From the NCBI GenBank assembly GCA_029257715.1, contig JARIAT010000032.1, forward strand, positions 1-48,000: a DNA stretch of 48,000 bases. The letters are read 5' to 3'. The notes beneath the pieces are model-generated. The model was not told where the DNA came from and did not search any database. It saw nothing but the letters and a program-made list of their open reading frames with translations. The position numbers and the translations under genes are program-made. Positions 31,173 through 40,614 of this stretch are shown here, piece after piece (the first letter of the stretch is position 1; every line of letters starts with the position of its first letter). The stretch is from Faecousia sp. GTDB lineage: Bacteria > Bacillota > Clostridia > Oscillospirales > Oscillospiraceae.

Positions 31173-32552
31173 ATGAAAACAGAACAGCTCCAGCAGCTGA
31201 TCCGCCAGCAGAAACTCTATTTTTCGTCCGGTGCCACCCTTCCCCTCGAATCCCGTCTGGAATCGCTGCGCCGTCTGGAGAAATCCCTCGCCGTCCACGA
31301 ACCCCAGATTTACAGTGCCCTGCGCGCCGACCTCGGAAAAAGTGAATCGGAAAGCTATCTCTGCGAACTGGGAATGGTTCGCAGCGAACTCCGTTATATG
31401 CTTCGCCATACAAAGAAGTTCGCCCGGGAACGAACCGTAGCCACGCCGCTTGCCCAATTTCCCTCCCGCAGTTTTACAAAACCAAGTCCACGGGGCGTCA
31501 CATTGATTATGAGTCCATGGAATTATCCGCTGATGCTGGCTCTCGATCCGCTGATTGATGCCCTTGCCGCCGGAAATACCGTTATTTTAAAACCCAGTGC
31601 ATATGCTCCCGCCACCTGTGAAGTGCTGAAAACCATTGTGGACGATGCCTTTGAACCGTGTCTCGTGGCAGTCGTGACTGGCGGCCGCACTGAAAACGAG
31701 GCGCTTTTGCAGCAGGAGTTTGACTATATCTTCTTCACCGGAAGCCAAGCCGTAGGAAAAGAGGTTCTGCGCTGTGCTGCTCAGCACCTGACTCCGGTTT
31801 CGCTGGAATTGGGTGGAAAAAGCCCTTGCATTGTGGACCAAACTGCCGATCTTAAAGTTGCCGCCCGAAGAATTGTCTTTGGAAAATTTCTCAACTGCGG
31901 TCAAACCTGTGTTGCGCCGGACTATCTGTGTGTAGAACAGTCGGTTCAAAAGGCCCTTCTGGATGAAATTCAGGTGCAGATTCAGCTCCAATACGGCAAA
32001 AATCCGCTAAAAAACCCAAATTGGGGAAATATTATCAACGAAAAACATTTCTCAAGACTGGTCAATCTGCTGAATCAGGAACATATCCTCTATGGCGGTG
32101 AAACAAATCCGCAAACTCTGCAAATCGCTCCAACGGTAGTCTCTCCCTGCAATTGGGAAAGCCCTATCATGGCCGATGAGATCTTCGGACCGATCCTTCC
32201 GGTTCTTCCCTTCTCCGATCTAAATGAACTGATCCAGATAATCAACAGCCGCCCCCATCCTCTGGCACTCTATCTTTTCTCTCAGGATTCCGCAGCCATT
32301 TCCCGTGTCACACAGGCCTGTCCCTTTGGCGGAGGATGTATCAATGACACCATTATCCACCTCGCAACCCCCTACATGGGCTTCGGTGGTGTCGGCGCCA
32401 GCGGTATGGGCGCATATCATGGGAAAGTAGGATTTGACACCTTCTCCCATTGCAAAAGCATTGTTCATAAAAAGACCTGGCTGGATCTTCCCATGCGCTA
32501 TCAGCCCTATACACCGCAGGCCCTGAGGCTCATCAAAAGATTTCTTCGCTGA
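31173..32552 (+). CDS. Aldehyde dehydrogenase, class 3-like
   Basis: This 459-residue NAD(P)-dependent enzyme oxidises aldehydes to acids. It has the short class-3 length. Key segments are MSPWNYPLMLALDPLIDALAA (cofactor site), the FFTGSQAVGKEV Rossmann turn, LELGGKSPCIV with the general-base Glu and FLNCGQTCVAPDYL with the catalytic Cys. The C-terminus (RLIKRFL) is basic and amphipathic, as in fatty-aldehyde dehydrogenases. Start at the ATG at 31173 behind GGAGG. The physiological aldehyde is unknown. Confidence 0.94.
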   Translation: MKTEQLQQLIRQQKLYFSSGATLPLESRLESLRRLEKSLAVHEPQIYSALRADLGKSESESYLCELGMVRSELRYMLRHTKKFARERTVATPLAQFPSRSFTKPSPRGVTLIMSPWNYPLMLALDPLIDALAAGNTVILKPSAYAPATCEVLKTIVDDAFEPCLVAVVTGGRTENEALLQQEFDYIFFTGSQAVGKEVLRCAAQHLTPVSLELGGKSPCIVDQTADLKVAARRIVFGKFLNCGQTCVAPDYLCVEQSVQKALLDEIQVQIQLQYGKNPLKNPNWGNIINEKHFSRLVNLLNQEHILYGGETNPQTLQIAPTVVSPCNWESPIMADEIFGPILPVLPFSDLNELIQIINSRPHPLALYLFSQDSAAISRVTQACPFGGGCINDTIIHLATPYMGFGGVGASGMGAYHGKVGFDTFSHCKSIVHKKTWLDLPMRYQPYTPQALRLIKRFLR

Positions 32553-32591
32553 TGCGCTGACCTTTCCTCAGAAAATCGCAAGAGAAGTCTA

Positions 32592-32620
32592 TTGACACAG
32601 CTTTCGACATCCTTTACTCT
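32592..32620 (+). promoter_or_regulatory. Weak promoter candidate for pepC
   Basis: TTGACA (32592-32597), 17 bases, TACTCT (32615-32620). The -35 is perfect, the -10 poor. Confidence 0.35.
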
Positions 32621-32699
32621 AACAGCAGAAGCATCTTTCAAAAAGAGTATATGCTTGGCGTTCTTCGCCAGAGAAATCACTGTTAAAGGAGAATTACTT

Positions 32700-34034
32700 A
32701 TGGAAAAGTTTATTGATCTCAGTACCATTGCCGCCATGCGCGCCGACTTTCTCGCCGATCCCGAGCGCTGTGCCAAAATGAATGCCGTTACCAAGGCCGG
32801 AATTGAGGACAGTGCCGAAAGTTTCCTTGCGCCGATCCACACCCCTAATACCTTTTCTGTGGAAATCACTCCCGATAAGGTTGTCTCTCAGAATCGCTCC
32901 GGACGGTGCTGGCTGTTCGCTGCTATGAATGTCATGCGCTCCAAAATGATCCGTCAGTGGAATCTGGAGCCGGATTTTGAATTGTCCCAGTCCTACCTGT
33001 TCTTCTGGGATAAGCTGGAAAAGGCCAATCACTTTCTGGAAAATGTCTTGTCTACGCTGGATCGCGCTCAGGATGATCGTCTGATCCATTGGATGCTGAC
33101 CACCGCATTTGAAGATGGCGGTCAGTGGGATATGGCGGTCGGCATCATCGAAAAATACGGTGTTGTTCCCAAAACCGTCATGCCGGAAACCCATTCATCC
33201 TCCAACAGCGGCAGCATGGATCGTCTCCTGATGCTCAAGGGCAGACAGTTTGCAAAAACACTGCGGGATCTCAGCCGCAGCGGTGAAACCATCGAACAGC
33301 TGAGAATCAGAAAAGATGCCATGCTTCAGGAAATCTTCAACATTCTCTGTATCAGCCTCGGAACCCCCCCTGCACAGTTCGACTTTGAAATCCGCGACAA
33401 GGATCGCAAGTTCATTCGGGATGAGGGTCTGACTCCTCTGGATTTCTTCCAGAAATACATCGATATGGATCTGAACGAATACGTCAGCCTCATTCATGCT
33501 CCTACCGCCGACAAGCCCTTCTATTCCACCTTCACCGTAGATTATTTGGGCAGCGTGGAAGGCGGCAAGCCTATTTTGTATCTCAATCTTCCCATCGAGG
33601 AACTGAAAACAGCCGCCCGCAAGCAGCTGGAAGCCGACGAGCCGGTTTGGTTCGGCTCCGATGTGGGACAGATGCTCAACCGTAAGCAGGGTCTGATGAG
33701 CATGGAATCCTTTGACTACAACACCCTCTTCGGAACCGACTTCTCTCTGGACAAAGCCGCCCGTCTTGACTACTGCGAGAGTCTGATGACCCATGCCATG
33801 GTCATCACCGGTGTCAACGTACAGAACGAAAAAACCACCCGTTGGAAGGTGGAAAACAGCTGGGGGACCGATTCCGGTATCGATGGCTGGTATCGCATGA
33901 GTGATGACTGGTTCAGCGAATATGTCTATCAGGTTGTCATTCACAAAAAACACCTGACTGCTCAGCAGCTTGATGCGCTGAAGCAGGCTCCCACCCACCT
34001 CAATCCCTGGGATCCGATGGGTTCTCTGGCCTAA
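32700..34034 (+). CDS. pepC: Aminopeptidase C, bleomycin-hydrolase family (C1B)
   Basis: This 444-residue cytosolic cysteine aminopeptidase has papain-like catalytic residues in QNRSGRCWLFAAMNVMRSKM (Cys), MTHAMVITGV (His) and WKVENSWG (Asn). The homohexameric family has its C-terminus in the active site to enforce aminopeptidase action; here the end is NPWDPMGSLA, similar to other PepC tails. Start at the ATG at 32700 behind GGAG; the conserved protein begins there. A terminator follows. Confidence 0.95.
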   Translation: MEKFIDLSTIAAMRADFLADPERCAKMNAVTKAGIEDSAESFLAPIHTPNTFSVEITPDKVVSQNRSGRCWLFAAMNVMRSKMIRQWNLEPDFELSQSYLFFWDKLEKANHFLENVLSTLDRAQDDRLIHWMLTTAFEDGGQWDMAVGIIEKYGVVPKTVMPETHSSSNSGSMDRLLMLKGRQFAKTLRDLSRSGETIEQLRIRKDAMLQEIFNILCISLGTPPAQFDFEIRDKDRKFIRDEGLTPLDFFQKYIDMDLNEYVSLIHAPTADKPFYSTFTVDYLGSVEGGKPILYLNLPIEELKTAARKQLEADEPVWFGSDVGQMLNRKQGLMSMESFDYNTLFGTDFSLDKAARLDYCESLMTHAMVITGVNVQNEKTTRWKVENSWGTDSGIDGWYRMSDDWFSEYVYQVVIHKKHLTAQQLDALKQAPTHLNPWDPMGSLA

Positions 34035-34045
34035 TAAAAACAGCA

Positions 34046-34085
34046 GCTCCCCCGATGCAGCAAGTGCACGGGGGAGCATTTGCTA
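34046..34085 (+). terminator. Terminator after pepC
   Basis: GCTCCCCCG pairs with CGGGGGAGC across a 14-base loop; the T-run is short. Confidence 0.6.
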
Positions 34086-34186
34086 TGTTCAAATCGGATT
34101 CTCTGGGGCCGAAAAGCCATTTTGGAATTCATTACAAAAATAAATATCACATACGGTGAAAAAAAGGTAGAAAATTGGAAATAATA

Positions 34187-34195
34187 TGTTATAAT
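34187..34195 (+). promoter_or_regulatory. Extended -10 promoter element of the PHP gene
   Basis: TG-T-TATAAT lies about 50 bases before the start; no clear -35 is visible. Confidence 0.45.
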
Positions 34196-34246
34196 AGTCA
34201 AATTCATATGATACGAAAGTATGCCCAAAAACAGAAAGGAATGTCC

Positions 34247-35101
34247 ATGATGAAGGAAGTCTGCGATCTTCATACGCATTCCGTCTTCTCCGACGGAAGC
34301 TGCACCCCCACCGAGCTGATTGCTCAGGCAGAATCCATCGGCCTGTCCGCAATTGCCTTAACGGATCACAATACCGTTGCCGGACTGCCGGAATTTTTCG
34401 CCGCCGCAGAAGGGAAAAAGGTGGAGGCTGTTGCCGGAATTGAATTTTCTACGGACTATCATGGAATCGATCTGCACATCGTCGCATTGGATCTGCCTTT
34501 TCAGCAGTTTGATCGGGTGATGCAGCTGATGGAGGATGGCGCAAAAGCAAAAGAAATCAGCAATATCGCCCTTGTAGAGGCCCTTCGGGAAGCCGGTTAC
34601 CCGCTGGATTATTCCACCATTCGGGATAATACCCCAAACGGACAGGTTAACCGCGCCCATATCGCCACCGCTATGGTGGATAAAGGCTATGTCAGCTCTG
34701 TAAGATTCGCATTTGACACGATTCTCGATCCGAAATTCGGTCTGTACCATCCCCCGAAACGTCCGGATTCTTTTGATATGATCCGCTTTATCAAGTCCAT
34801 CGGCGCCATCGCAGTCATGGCACACCCGCTTCTGAAGTTGGATGAAGCACAGCTGCGGGTCTTTTTAAAAACCGCCGTCACCGCAGGACTCGATGCTATT
34901 GAGACGCATCATTCCTCTTTCGATGCACAGACTACGGAAAAGGCCATCGAACTCGCCGCAGAGTTTGGTCTGAAGCAGAGCGGTGGAAGCGATTACCATG
35001 GAAAAGCCAAGCCCGATGTCCAACTTGGAGTGGGACGGGGAAATTTGCAGATTCCTCTGGAGTTTCTGAAAACGCTGCGAAGCAAATCCCAGAATTTGTA
35101 A
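34247..35101 (+). CDS. PHP-domain phosphoesterase, TrpH/RNase AM-like
   Basis: This 284-residue protein has all the metal-binding blocks of the PHP fold: CDLHTHSVFSDGSCTP, IALTDHNTVAGL, GIEFSTDYHGIDLHIV, IAVMAHPLLKL, IETHHSSFD and SGGSDYHGKAKP. The TrpH/YciV branch includes 5'-3' exoribonucleases and 3',5'-bisphosphate nucleotide phosphatases. Start at the ATG at 34247, since AAAGGA is 6 bases upstream and an earlier ATG overlaps that site. Its position next to nuclease and nucleotidase genes fits nucleic acid breakdown, but the 210-base gap suggests it is not in the same transcript as the next genes. Confidence 0.9.
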   Translation: MMKEVCDLHTHSVFSDGSCTPTELIAQAESIGLSAIALTDHNTVAGLPEFFAAAEGKKVEAVAGIEFSTDYHGIDLHIVALDLPFQQFDRVMQLMEDGAKAKEISNIALVEALREAGYPLDYSTIRDNTPNGQVNRAHIATAMVDKGYVSSVRFAFDTILDPKFGLYHPPKRPDSFDMIRFIKSIGAIAVMAHPLLKLDEAQLRVFLKTAVTAGLDAIETHHSSFDAQTTEKAIELAAEFGLKQSGGSDYHGKAKPDVQLGVGRGNLQIPLEFLKTLRSKSQNL

Positions 35102-35233
35102 ATTTCTTTATTTTTCTCCGACCGCCGGATTTCTGCTCCCCCTGCGAAACCGGAACAGCTGTCATTTTTCCCCATATTTTACTTAAATAATACACAAAAT
35201 CCGAATAAACTTGCTGTTGGATACTGGCTCTTT

Positions 35234-35247
35234 TGAAAGCGCTGTGT
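35234..35247. promoter_or_regulatory. cre-like site upstream of the RDD/ABC operon
   Basis: TGAAAGCGCTGTGT matches 12 of 14 positions of the CcpA cre consensus and overlaps an extended -10 (TG-T-TATAGT, about 35245-35253). Confidence 0.35.
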
Positions 35248-35311
35248 TATAGTGTATATGACTATCTTCACAAGTCCCTCTTCGGCAAGGAACACAGGAA
35301 TTGAGGCAACT

Positions 35312-36073
35312 ATGATTTTTGATTTACAGAAGGCAACCATCTGGAAAAGAACTTCCGCATGGCTATTTGATCTCATTTTGCTGGGCATTGTAATTGTCGG
35401 CGCTGCGTTCTCCATGTCATCCCTTCTCGGATATGACAGCTACGGAGAAACCGTTTCCCAAGCCTACGCCCAATATGAAAAACAGTATGGAACCACCTTT
35501 GATCTTTCAGAGGAGGAATATAACCGCCTGAATCCCGATCAGCAGCAGCGTTACCATGACGCATATGAAGCGCTGTCTAAGGATCAGGAGGCAATACACG
35601 CCTATTCCATGATGGTGAATCTGGCACTTGTGATTACATCAATCAGCATTCTCGCCGGATATCTGATTCTGGAGTTTCTGGTGCCGCTTCTGCTTGGAAA
35701 CGGCCAGACCCTCGGAAAAAAGATATTTGGTATCGGTGTCATGCGGGTTGATGGAATCCGTATCACAACCGTCCAGCTCTTCATCCGCACCGTTCTCGGT
35801 AAATACACAATTGAAACCATGGTTCCGGTTTTGATTGTGATGATGATCTTCTTCGGTTCCATCGGTGTGATGGGAACGATGCTGATTGTCGCTCTGGCGC
35901 TGATTCAGATGGTTCTGCTCTTCGCCACCCGCAACAATTCGCTGATCCATGATTGTCTGGCCGGCACTGTCGTAATTGACATTGCAAGTCAGATGATCTT
36001 CGACACAGAGGAGGCAATGATCGAATACAAGAAACAAATATACGCCGAACAAGCCGCCCGTCAGGACTACTGA
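35312..36073 (+). CDS. RDD-family membrane protein
   Basis: This 253-residue protein shows the RDD layout. A first membrane helix follows WKRTSAWLFDLILLGIVI, with Arg and Asp in the RxxAxxxD pattern. A polar loop of about 70 residues (YNRLNPDQQQRYHDAYEAL) and a second and third helix come next. The conserved GQTLGKKIFGI and the LIHDCLAGTVV block close the domain. RDD proteins are small membrane proteins, some linked to Na+ transport or protein insertion. It precedes the ABC ATPase by 61 bases with no promoter or terminator between, so co-transcription is likely. Start at the ATG at 35312 behind GAGG. Confidence 0.85.
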   Translation: MIFDLQKATIWKRTSAWLFDLILLGIVIVGAAFSMSSLLGYDSYGETVSQAYAQYEKQYGTTFDLSEEEYNRLNPDQQQRYHDAYEALSKDQEAIHAYSMMVNLALVITSISILAGYLILEFLVPLLLGNGQTLGKKIFGIGVMRVDGIRITTVQLFIRTVLGKYTIETMVPVLIVMMIFFGSIGVMGTMLIVALALIQMVLLFATRNNSLIHDCLAGTVVIDIASQMIFDTEEAMIEYKKQIYAEQAARQDY

Positions 36074-36134
36074 TCGGTTTTCCCCAAGCCCACTCATTAA
36101 AAAAATAAAATTTGAAGAGAGGTATCAAAACTAC

Positions 36135-37238
36135 ATGAAAGTTGTTTTGCAGAATCTGACCAAAATTTTCCCCAGCAGAAACAAAAAATCCAGCGAAGAA
36201 GTAGTTGCCGTTAATAATTTCAACTATGAAATTCCCGACGGCAAGCTCATCGGTCTGCTGGGTCCCTCCGGCTGCGGCAAAAGCACCACGCTGTATATGA
36301 TCAGCGGCCTGCAGAAGCCCTCCAGCGGTAAGATCTTCTTCGGAGACGATGACGTCACCGAGCTCAGCACCGAAAACCGCGGTGTCGGTCTGGTCTTCCA
36401 GAACTATGCCCTCTACCCCCACATGACCGTCAAGCAGAACATCCTCTTCCCCCTTCAGAACCTGAAGAAGGAAGACCGTCTGTCCAAGGATGAGATGCTC
36501 AAGCGTGCCTACAATGCCGCAAAGCTCGTACAGATCGACAACCTGATGGATCGCAAGCCCAGCGAGCTGTCCGGCGGTCAGCAGCAGCGTGTTGCAATCG
36601 CCCGCGCACTGGTCAAAATGCCCCGCGTTCTGCTGCTCGACGAGCCTCTGTCCAATCTGGATGCCCGTCTGAGACTCCAGACCCGTGAGGAAATCCGCAG
36701 AATCCAGAGAGAAACTCAGATTACCACTGTCTTCGTCACCCATGACCAGGAAGAGGCCATGAGTATCTCCGACTACATCGTTGTTATGAAGCTCGGCGTT
36801 GTGCAGCAGATCGGTGAGCCGCAGGAGGTTTATGACAACCCCTGCAATCTCTTTGTTGCAAAATTCCTGGGTACTCCTCCCATCAATGTCTTTAATGGCA
36901 GCATCAAAGGCGGCAAGCTTTTCATCGGCGAGGATGCTGTGATGGATGTCGCCGGTGTCGCCGATCAGAATGTCATCGTCGGCATTCGTCCCGAGGGCTT
37001 CATTCTGGACGAAAACGGTCCCCTGCACTGCAATCTCAGAAATCTTGAGGTTATGGGCCGTGATGTCAGCATCGTCTCGGACAATGCCGCCTCGGTTAAT
37101 CCCATCATTCGCTCGATCATCAACGCCGACAACAAGATTGATCCCTCCAAAAAGTGTGTCCGTTTCTCCATCAAGCCCCATAAGATTTTCGTTTTCAATC
37201 AGGAAACTGAGGAGAGAATCCAGGTTGAGGTGAAGTAA
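36135..37238 (+). CDS. CUT1 ABC transporter ATPase, MsmX/UgpC/MalK type
   Basis: This 367-residue cytoplasmic ATPase has Walker A GPSGCGKSTT, Q-loop FQNYALYPHMTV, signature LSGGQQQRVAIARAL, Walker B LLLDEPLSNLD and the H-loop VFVTHDQEEAM. The C-terminal regulatory TOBE/OB region (residues 240-367) is typical of sugar and multitask ATPases. Only one base separates it from the following permease gene. Since the other CUT1 operon in this window has no ATPase, this protein could serve both, as MsmX does in Bacillus; that is inference. Confidence 0.94.
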   Translation: MKVVLQNLTKIFPSRNKKSSEEVVAVNNFNYEIPDGKLIGLLGPSGCGKSTTLYMISGLQKPSSGKIFFGDDDVTELSTENRGVGLVFQNYALYPHMTVKQNILFPLQNLKKEDRLSKDEMLKRAYNAAKLVQIDNLMDRKPSELSGGQQQRVAIARALVKMPRVLLLDEPLSNLDARLRLQTREEIRRIQRETQITTVFVTHDQEEAMSISDYIVVMKLGVVQQIGEPQEVYDNPCNLFVAKFLGTPPINVFNGSIKGGKLFIGEDAVMDVAGVADQNVIVGIRPEGFILDENGPLHCNLRNLEVMGRDVSIVSDNAASVNPIIRSIINADNKIDPSKKCVRFSIKPHKIFVFNQETEERIQVEVK

Positions 37239-37239
37239 T

Positions 37240-38184
37240 ATGGTAGAAAGCAAACACCAGTGGAAGGCCTGGATCTATCTGGCACCTGCGATTGCGCTGT
37301 TGCTTGTGTTCACCATCTGGCCTATTTTTAACACCGTGCGCATGGCGCTTCTCGAAAATTACAGCGGTCTGAAGGCCGCCGGCGGCGCTACCTTTGCCTT
37401 TGGCTTCGGTAACTTTACCAAGGTCATTCACTATCAGAAGTTTATCACCTGTATGAAGAACACTGTGCTGCTGTGCATCTGGACCGTTCCGATCTCGACG
37501 TTCCTGGCTCTGCTCATTGCGGTGGCACTGAACTCGATCAAACCTCTGCAAAAGGTTCTCCAGACCATTTTCTTCCTGCCCTATGTCACCAACTCCATCG
37601 CCATCGGCATGGTCTTTGCTGCCATGTTCAATATGGTCGGCAGCTTCTACGGCACCGAAAATGAGCTGATTGTTACCGCCGGCATCATCAATAACCTTAT
37701 TGAGCTTTTCGGCGGTCAGGCAGTCAACTGGATCAACTACGGCTCGAGCTATATGGCGAACATGACCGTTATGATCGTCTATATTGTCTGGAATGCCCTG
37801 CCCTTCAAGATTCTGATTCTGCTGGGCGGTCTTCAGAGCATCAACAAGCAGTATTATGATGCCGCAAGAGTCGATGGAACCAGCCGCAGAAGAATCTTCA
37901 CCCACATTACTGTGCCCCTGCTCTCCCCGATGCTGGCTTATGTTATCATCACGGGCTTTATCGGCGGATTCAAGGAATACACCAGTATTGTCGGTATCTT
38001 CGGCGAAACCATGGGCCCGGCAGACGATGCCGGCCGACTCAACACCATGGTCGGTTTTATCTACGATGCCCTGTCCACCAACAGTCAGGGCCGCGCCAGT
38101 GCTGCTGCGCTGATCCTGTTTGCCATTATTCTTGTTGTCACACTGATTAACCTTCAGGTGAGCAAGAAGCGAGTCCATTATTAA
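37240..38184 (+). CDS. CUT1 ABC transporter permease, UgpA/MalF type
   Basis: This 314-residue permease has six membrane segments; the first follows WKAWIYLAPAIALLLVFTIW. The EAA loop reads DAARVDGTSRRRIFTHITVP. It has no large extra periplasmic loop of the E. coli MalF kind. It lies in the middle of the operon, 11 bases before the next permease. Confidence 0.93.
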   Translation: MVESKHQWKAWIYLAPAIALLLVFTIWPIFNTVRMALLENYSGLKAAGGATFAFGFGNFTKVIHYQKFITCMKNTVLLCIWTVPISTFLALLIAVALNSIKPLQKVLQTIFFLPYVTNSIAIGMVFAAMFNMVGSFYGTENELIVTAGIINNLIELFGGQAVNWINYGSSYMANMTVMIVYIVWNALPFKILILLGGLQSINKQYYDAARVDGTSRRRIFTHITVPLLSPMLAYVIITGFIGGFKEYTSIVGIFGETMGPADDAGRLNTMVGFIYDALSTNSQGRASAAALILFAIILVVTLINLQVSKKRVHY

Positions 38185-38195
38185 GAGGTGTCCCA

Positions 38196-39080
38196 ATGAG
38201 TATGACGACGATGCACGAGCGGGATATGCAGCAGCTGACTGCCAAGCAGCGCGTGGTGAAGTTTATCGTTAAATTTTTCGTTTACGCATTCCTGATTATC
38301 ACCGCGCTGACTGTCCTGTTCCCCTTCTACTGGATGATTATTTCCTCGCTCAAGAGCCTGGAAGAATACCGACTGAGCGTCCCCACCTTCTGGCCCCACA
38401 AAGTTCTGCTTTCCAACTATGTGGAGGCATTTACCGCAGCAAATCTGGGCAGACTGTTTATGAACACGCTCTATGTCGGCGTGGTCTCCACCATTTTGTC
38501 TCTGATTATTACGGTTTTGACTGCTTTTGCCTTTGCTCGACTGGAGTTTAAGGGCAAGGAGACGCTGTTTGCCCTGCTGCTTGCCACGATGATGATTCCC
38601 GGTGAGCTGTTTACTATCACAAACTATTCCACTGTCACCCAGCTCGGCTGGATCGGAAGCTTCAAGGTTCTGATTATACCGTTCCTCGTCAGCGTGTTCT
38701 ATATCTACCTGCTGCGCCAGAACTTCCTTCAGATTCCCAACGAGCTTTACCTCGCCGCCAAGGTTGACGGCACTTCCGATCTCAAGTACCTGTGGAAGGT
38801 TATGGTTCCCCTGTCCATGCCCACTTTGATTTCCATTACCATCCTGAAAATGATGGGTTCGTGGAACTCCTATATCTGGCCCCGGCTGGTCGCAAACGAC
38901 GAGGCACACCGCATGATTACAAACGGTCTGCGCAATGCCTTCCGTGATACCGCCGGCGATATCAACTATCCTGTTCAGATGGCAGCCGTTGCCATCGTCT
39001 CTGCCCCTCTGTTCCTGGTCTTTATTTTCCTGAGAAAATATATCATGTCCGGTGTCAGCAGAAGCGGTATCAAGGGTTAA
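38196..39080 (+). CDS. CUT1 ABC transporter permease, UgpE/MalG type
   Basis: This 294-residue permease has six membrane segments and an EAA loop (LAAKVDGTSDLKYLWKVMVP) followed by WNSYIWPRLV. It is the partner of the preceding permease. Start at the ATG at 38196 behind AAGAGGTG. Confidence 0.93.
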   Translation: MSMTTMHERDMQQLTAKQRVVKFIVKFFVYAFLIITALTVLFPFYWMIISSLKSLEEYRLSVPTFWPHKVLLSNYVEAFTAANLGRLFMNTLYVGVVSTILSLIITVLTAFAFARLEFKGKETLFALLLATMMIPGELFTITNYSTVTQLGWIGSFKVLIIPFLVSVFYIYLLRQNFLQIPNELYLAAKVDGTSDLKYLWKVMVPLSMPTLISITILKMMGSWNSYIWPRLVANDEAHRMITNGLRNAFRDTAGDINYPVQMAAVAIVSAPLFLVFIFLRKYIMSGVSRSGIKG

Positions 39081-39083
39081 TAG

Positions 39084-39099
39084 GCGGATTTTTCCGCCT
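39084..39099 (+). other. Intercistronic hairpin before the binding-protein gene
   Basis: GGCGGA-TTTT-TCCGCC sits between the permease and binding-protein genes with no T-run after it. It may protect the 5' end of the abundant binding-protein message. Confidence 0.45.
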
Positions 39100-39135
39100 G
39101 TTATATAAAAGAACATAGGAAGGAATGAACAATCT

Positions 39136-40602
39136 ATGAAAAAGATCGTATCCATCATGCTGCTTCTGGCAATGCTCGTAAGTCTGGTCGCTTGCGGCTC
39201 CAGCGGCACAACCACTACCGACCCCAGCTCCAATTCCAGCACCGGTGAATCCACCCCTGCTGCCAACGGCGCAAAGGCCAACTTTGACGTCCCCGAAGGC
39301 GGCTATGATGGCAGTGAAGTCACCATCCGTTTCTACCACACCATGGGCAACAACCTGGTGCCTGTTCTCAACACCTATATCGAAGAGTTCAACAAGCTCT
39401 ACCCCAATATTCATATTGAGCACTCTTCTGTCGGTGCCTACGACGACGTCCGCGACCAGATCAGCACCGAAATCACTGTCGGCAACCAGCCCAACATCGC
39501 TTACTGCTATCCCGACCACGTGGCCCTTTACAATCTGGCAAAGTCCGTTGTCTCTCTGGATAACCTGATTGACAGCGACATCACGGTTGAGCGTGCCGAC
39601 GGCACCACTGAGATTCTGGGTCTGACTGACGAGCAGAAGGCTGACTTCATCTCAGGCTACTACGAGGAAGGCCGTGAGTACGGTGACGGCCTCATGTATA
39701 CCATGCCTCTGTCCAAGTCCACCGAAGTTCTCTACTACAACAAGACCTTCTTCGAGGAAAATGGTCTGACCGTCCCCACCACCTGGGATGAGATGGAAGC
39801 TCTGTGCGCAAAGATTAAGGAAATTGATCCCGAATCCATTCCTCTTGGCTATGACTCCGAGCCCAACTGGTTCATTACCATGTGTGAGCAGCTGGACACC
39901 GACTACACCAGCGCATCCGACGACCACTATATCTTCAACAACGACCAGAACAAGGAATTCGTCAAGAAATTCCGTGATTGGTATCAGAAGGGTTATCTGA
40001 CCACTCAGACCCTCTATGGCTCCTACACCTCCGGTCTGTTTACCTCCGATTCCGGTGTTAAAAGCTATATGTCCATCGGCTCCTCTGCCGGTGCCGTTCA
40101 TCAGCGTCCCAAGGCTACCGCTGAGGGCACCTATCCCTTTGAAGTCGGTGTTGCAACCATTCCTCAGGCAAATCCCCAGAATCCCAAGGTCATCTCTCAG
40201 GGCCCCAGCATCTGTGTCTTCCAGAAGCAGGATCCTCAGGAAATCATCGCTTCCTGGCTGTTTGTGAAGTTCCTGACCACCAATGTGGATTTCCAGGCTG
40301 AGTTCTCCATGGCTTCCGGCTACGTTCCCGTCATCAAGTCCGTCGGCAAGAACCCTGTCTATGCAGACTTCCTGTCCAAGGCTGACGGCGGCGACTATAT
40401 CTCCGCTCTGAGTGCTCAGGTCTGTCTGGATCAGGAGGCTGCTTACTACACCTCCCCTGCCTTCAACGGTTCTTCCACTGCCCGCAGCCAGGTTGGTGCC
40501 CTGCTGGCTCAGTGTCTGGCTGCTGACGACGGCGGAAATACCGACGCTATGATCGATAAGGCTTTCCAGAACGCCATCGACGAGTGTGAGTACGCAGGCT
40601 AA
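39136..40602 (+). CDS. CUT1 solute-binding lipoprotein
   Basis: This 488-residue protein has a signal peptide with lipobox LVAC (Cys20), a Ser/Thr-rich linker, then a family 1 solute-binding fold starting EVTIRFYHTMGNNLVP, with LMYTMPLSKSTEVLYYNKTFF and the ligand-cleft GYDSEPNWFITM. Codon use is very biased (CGT, AAG, CTG), suggesting high expression. The ligand is not identifiable from sequence. The two lipoprotein genes after it (nuclease and OB-repeat) point to nucleic-acid-derived ligands rather than a sugar, which is inference. Confidence 0.92.
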   Translation: MKKIVSIMLLLAMLVSLVACGSSGTTTTDPSSNSSTGESTPAANGAKANFDVPEGGYDGSEVTIRFYHTMGNNLVPVLNTYIEEFNKLYPNIHIEHSSVGAYDDVRDQISTEITVGNQPNIAYCYPDHVALYNLAKSVVSLDNLIDSDITVERADGTTEILGLTDEQKADFISGYYEEGREYGDGLMYTMPLSKSTEVLYYNKTFFEENGLTVPTTWDEMEALCAKIKEIDPESIPLGYDSEPNWFITMCEQLDTDYTSASDDHYIFNNDQNKEFVKKFRDWYQKGYLTTQTLYGSYTSGLFTSDSGVKSYMSIGSSAGAVHQRPKATAEGTYPFEVGVATIPQANPQNPKVISQGPSICVFQKQDPQEIIASWLFVKFLTTNVDFQAEFSMASGYVPVIKSVGKNPVYADFLSKADGGDYISALSAQVCLDQEAAYYTSPAFNGSSTARSQVGALLAQCLAADDGGNTDAMIDKAFQNAIDECEYAG

Positions 40603-40614
40603 GCAAGCACTTTT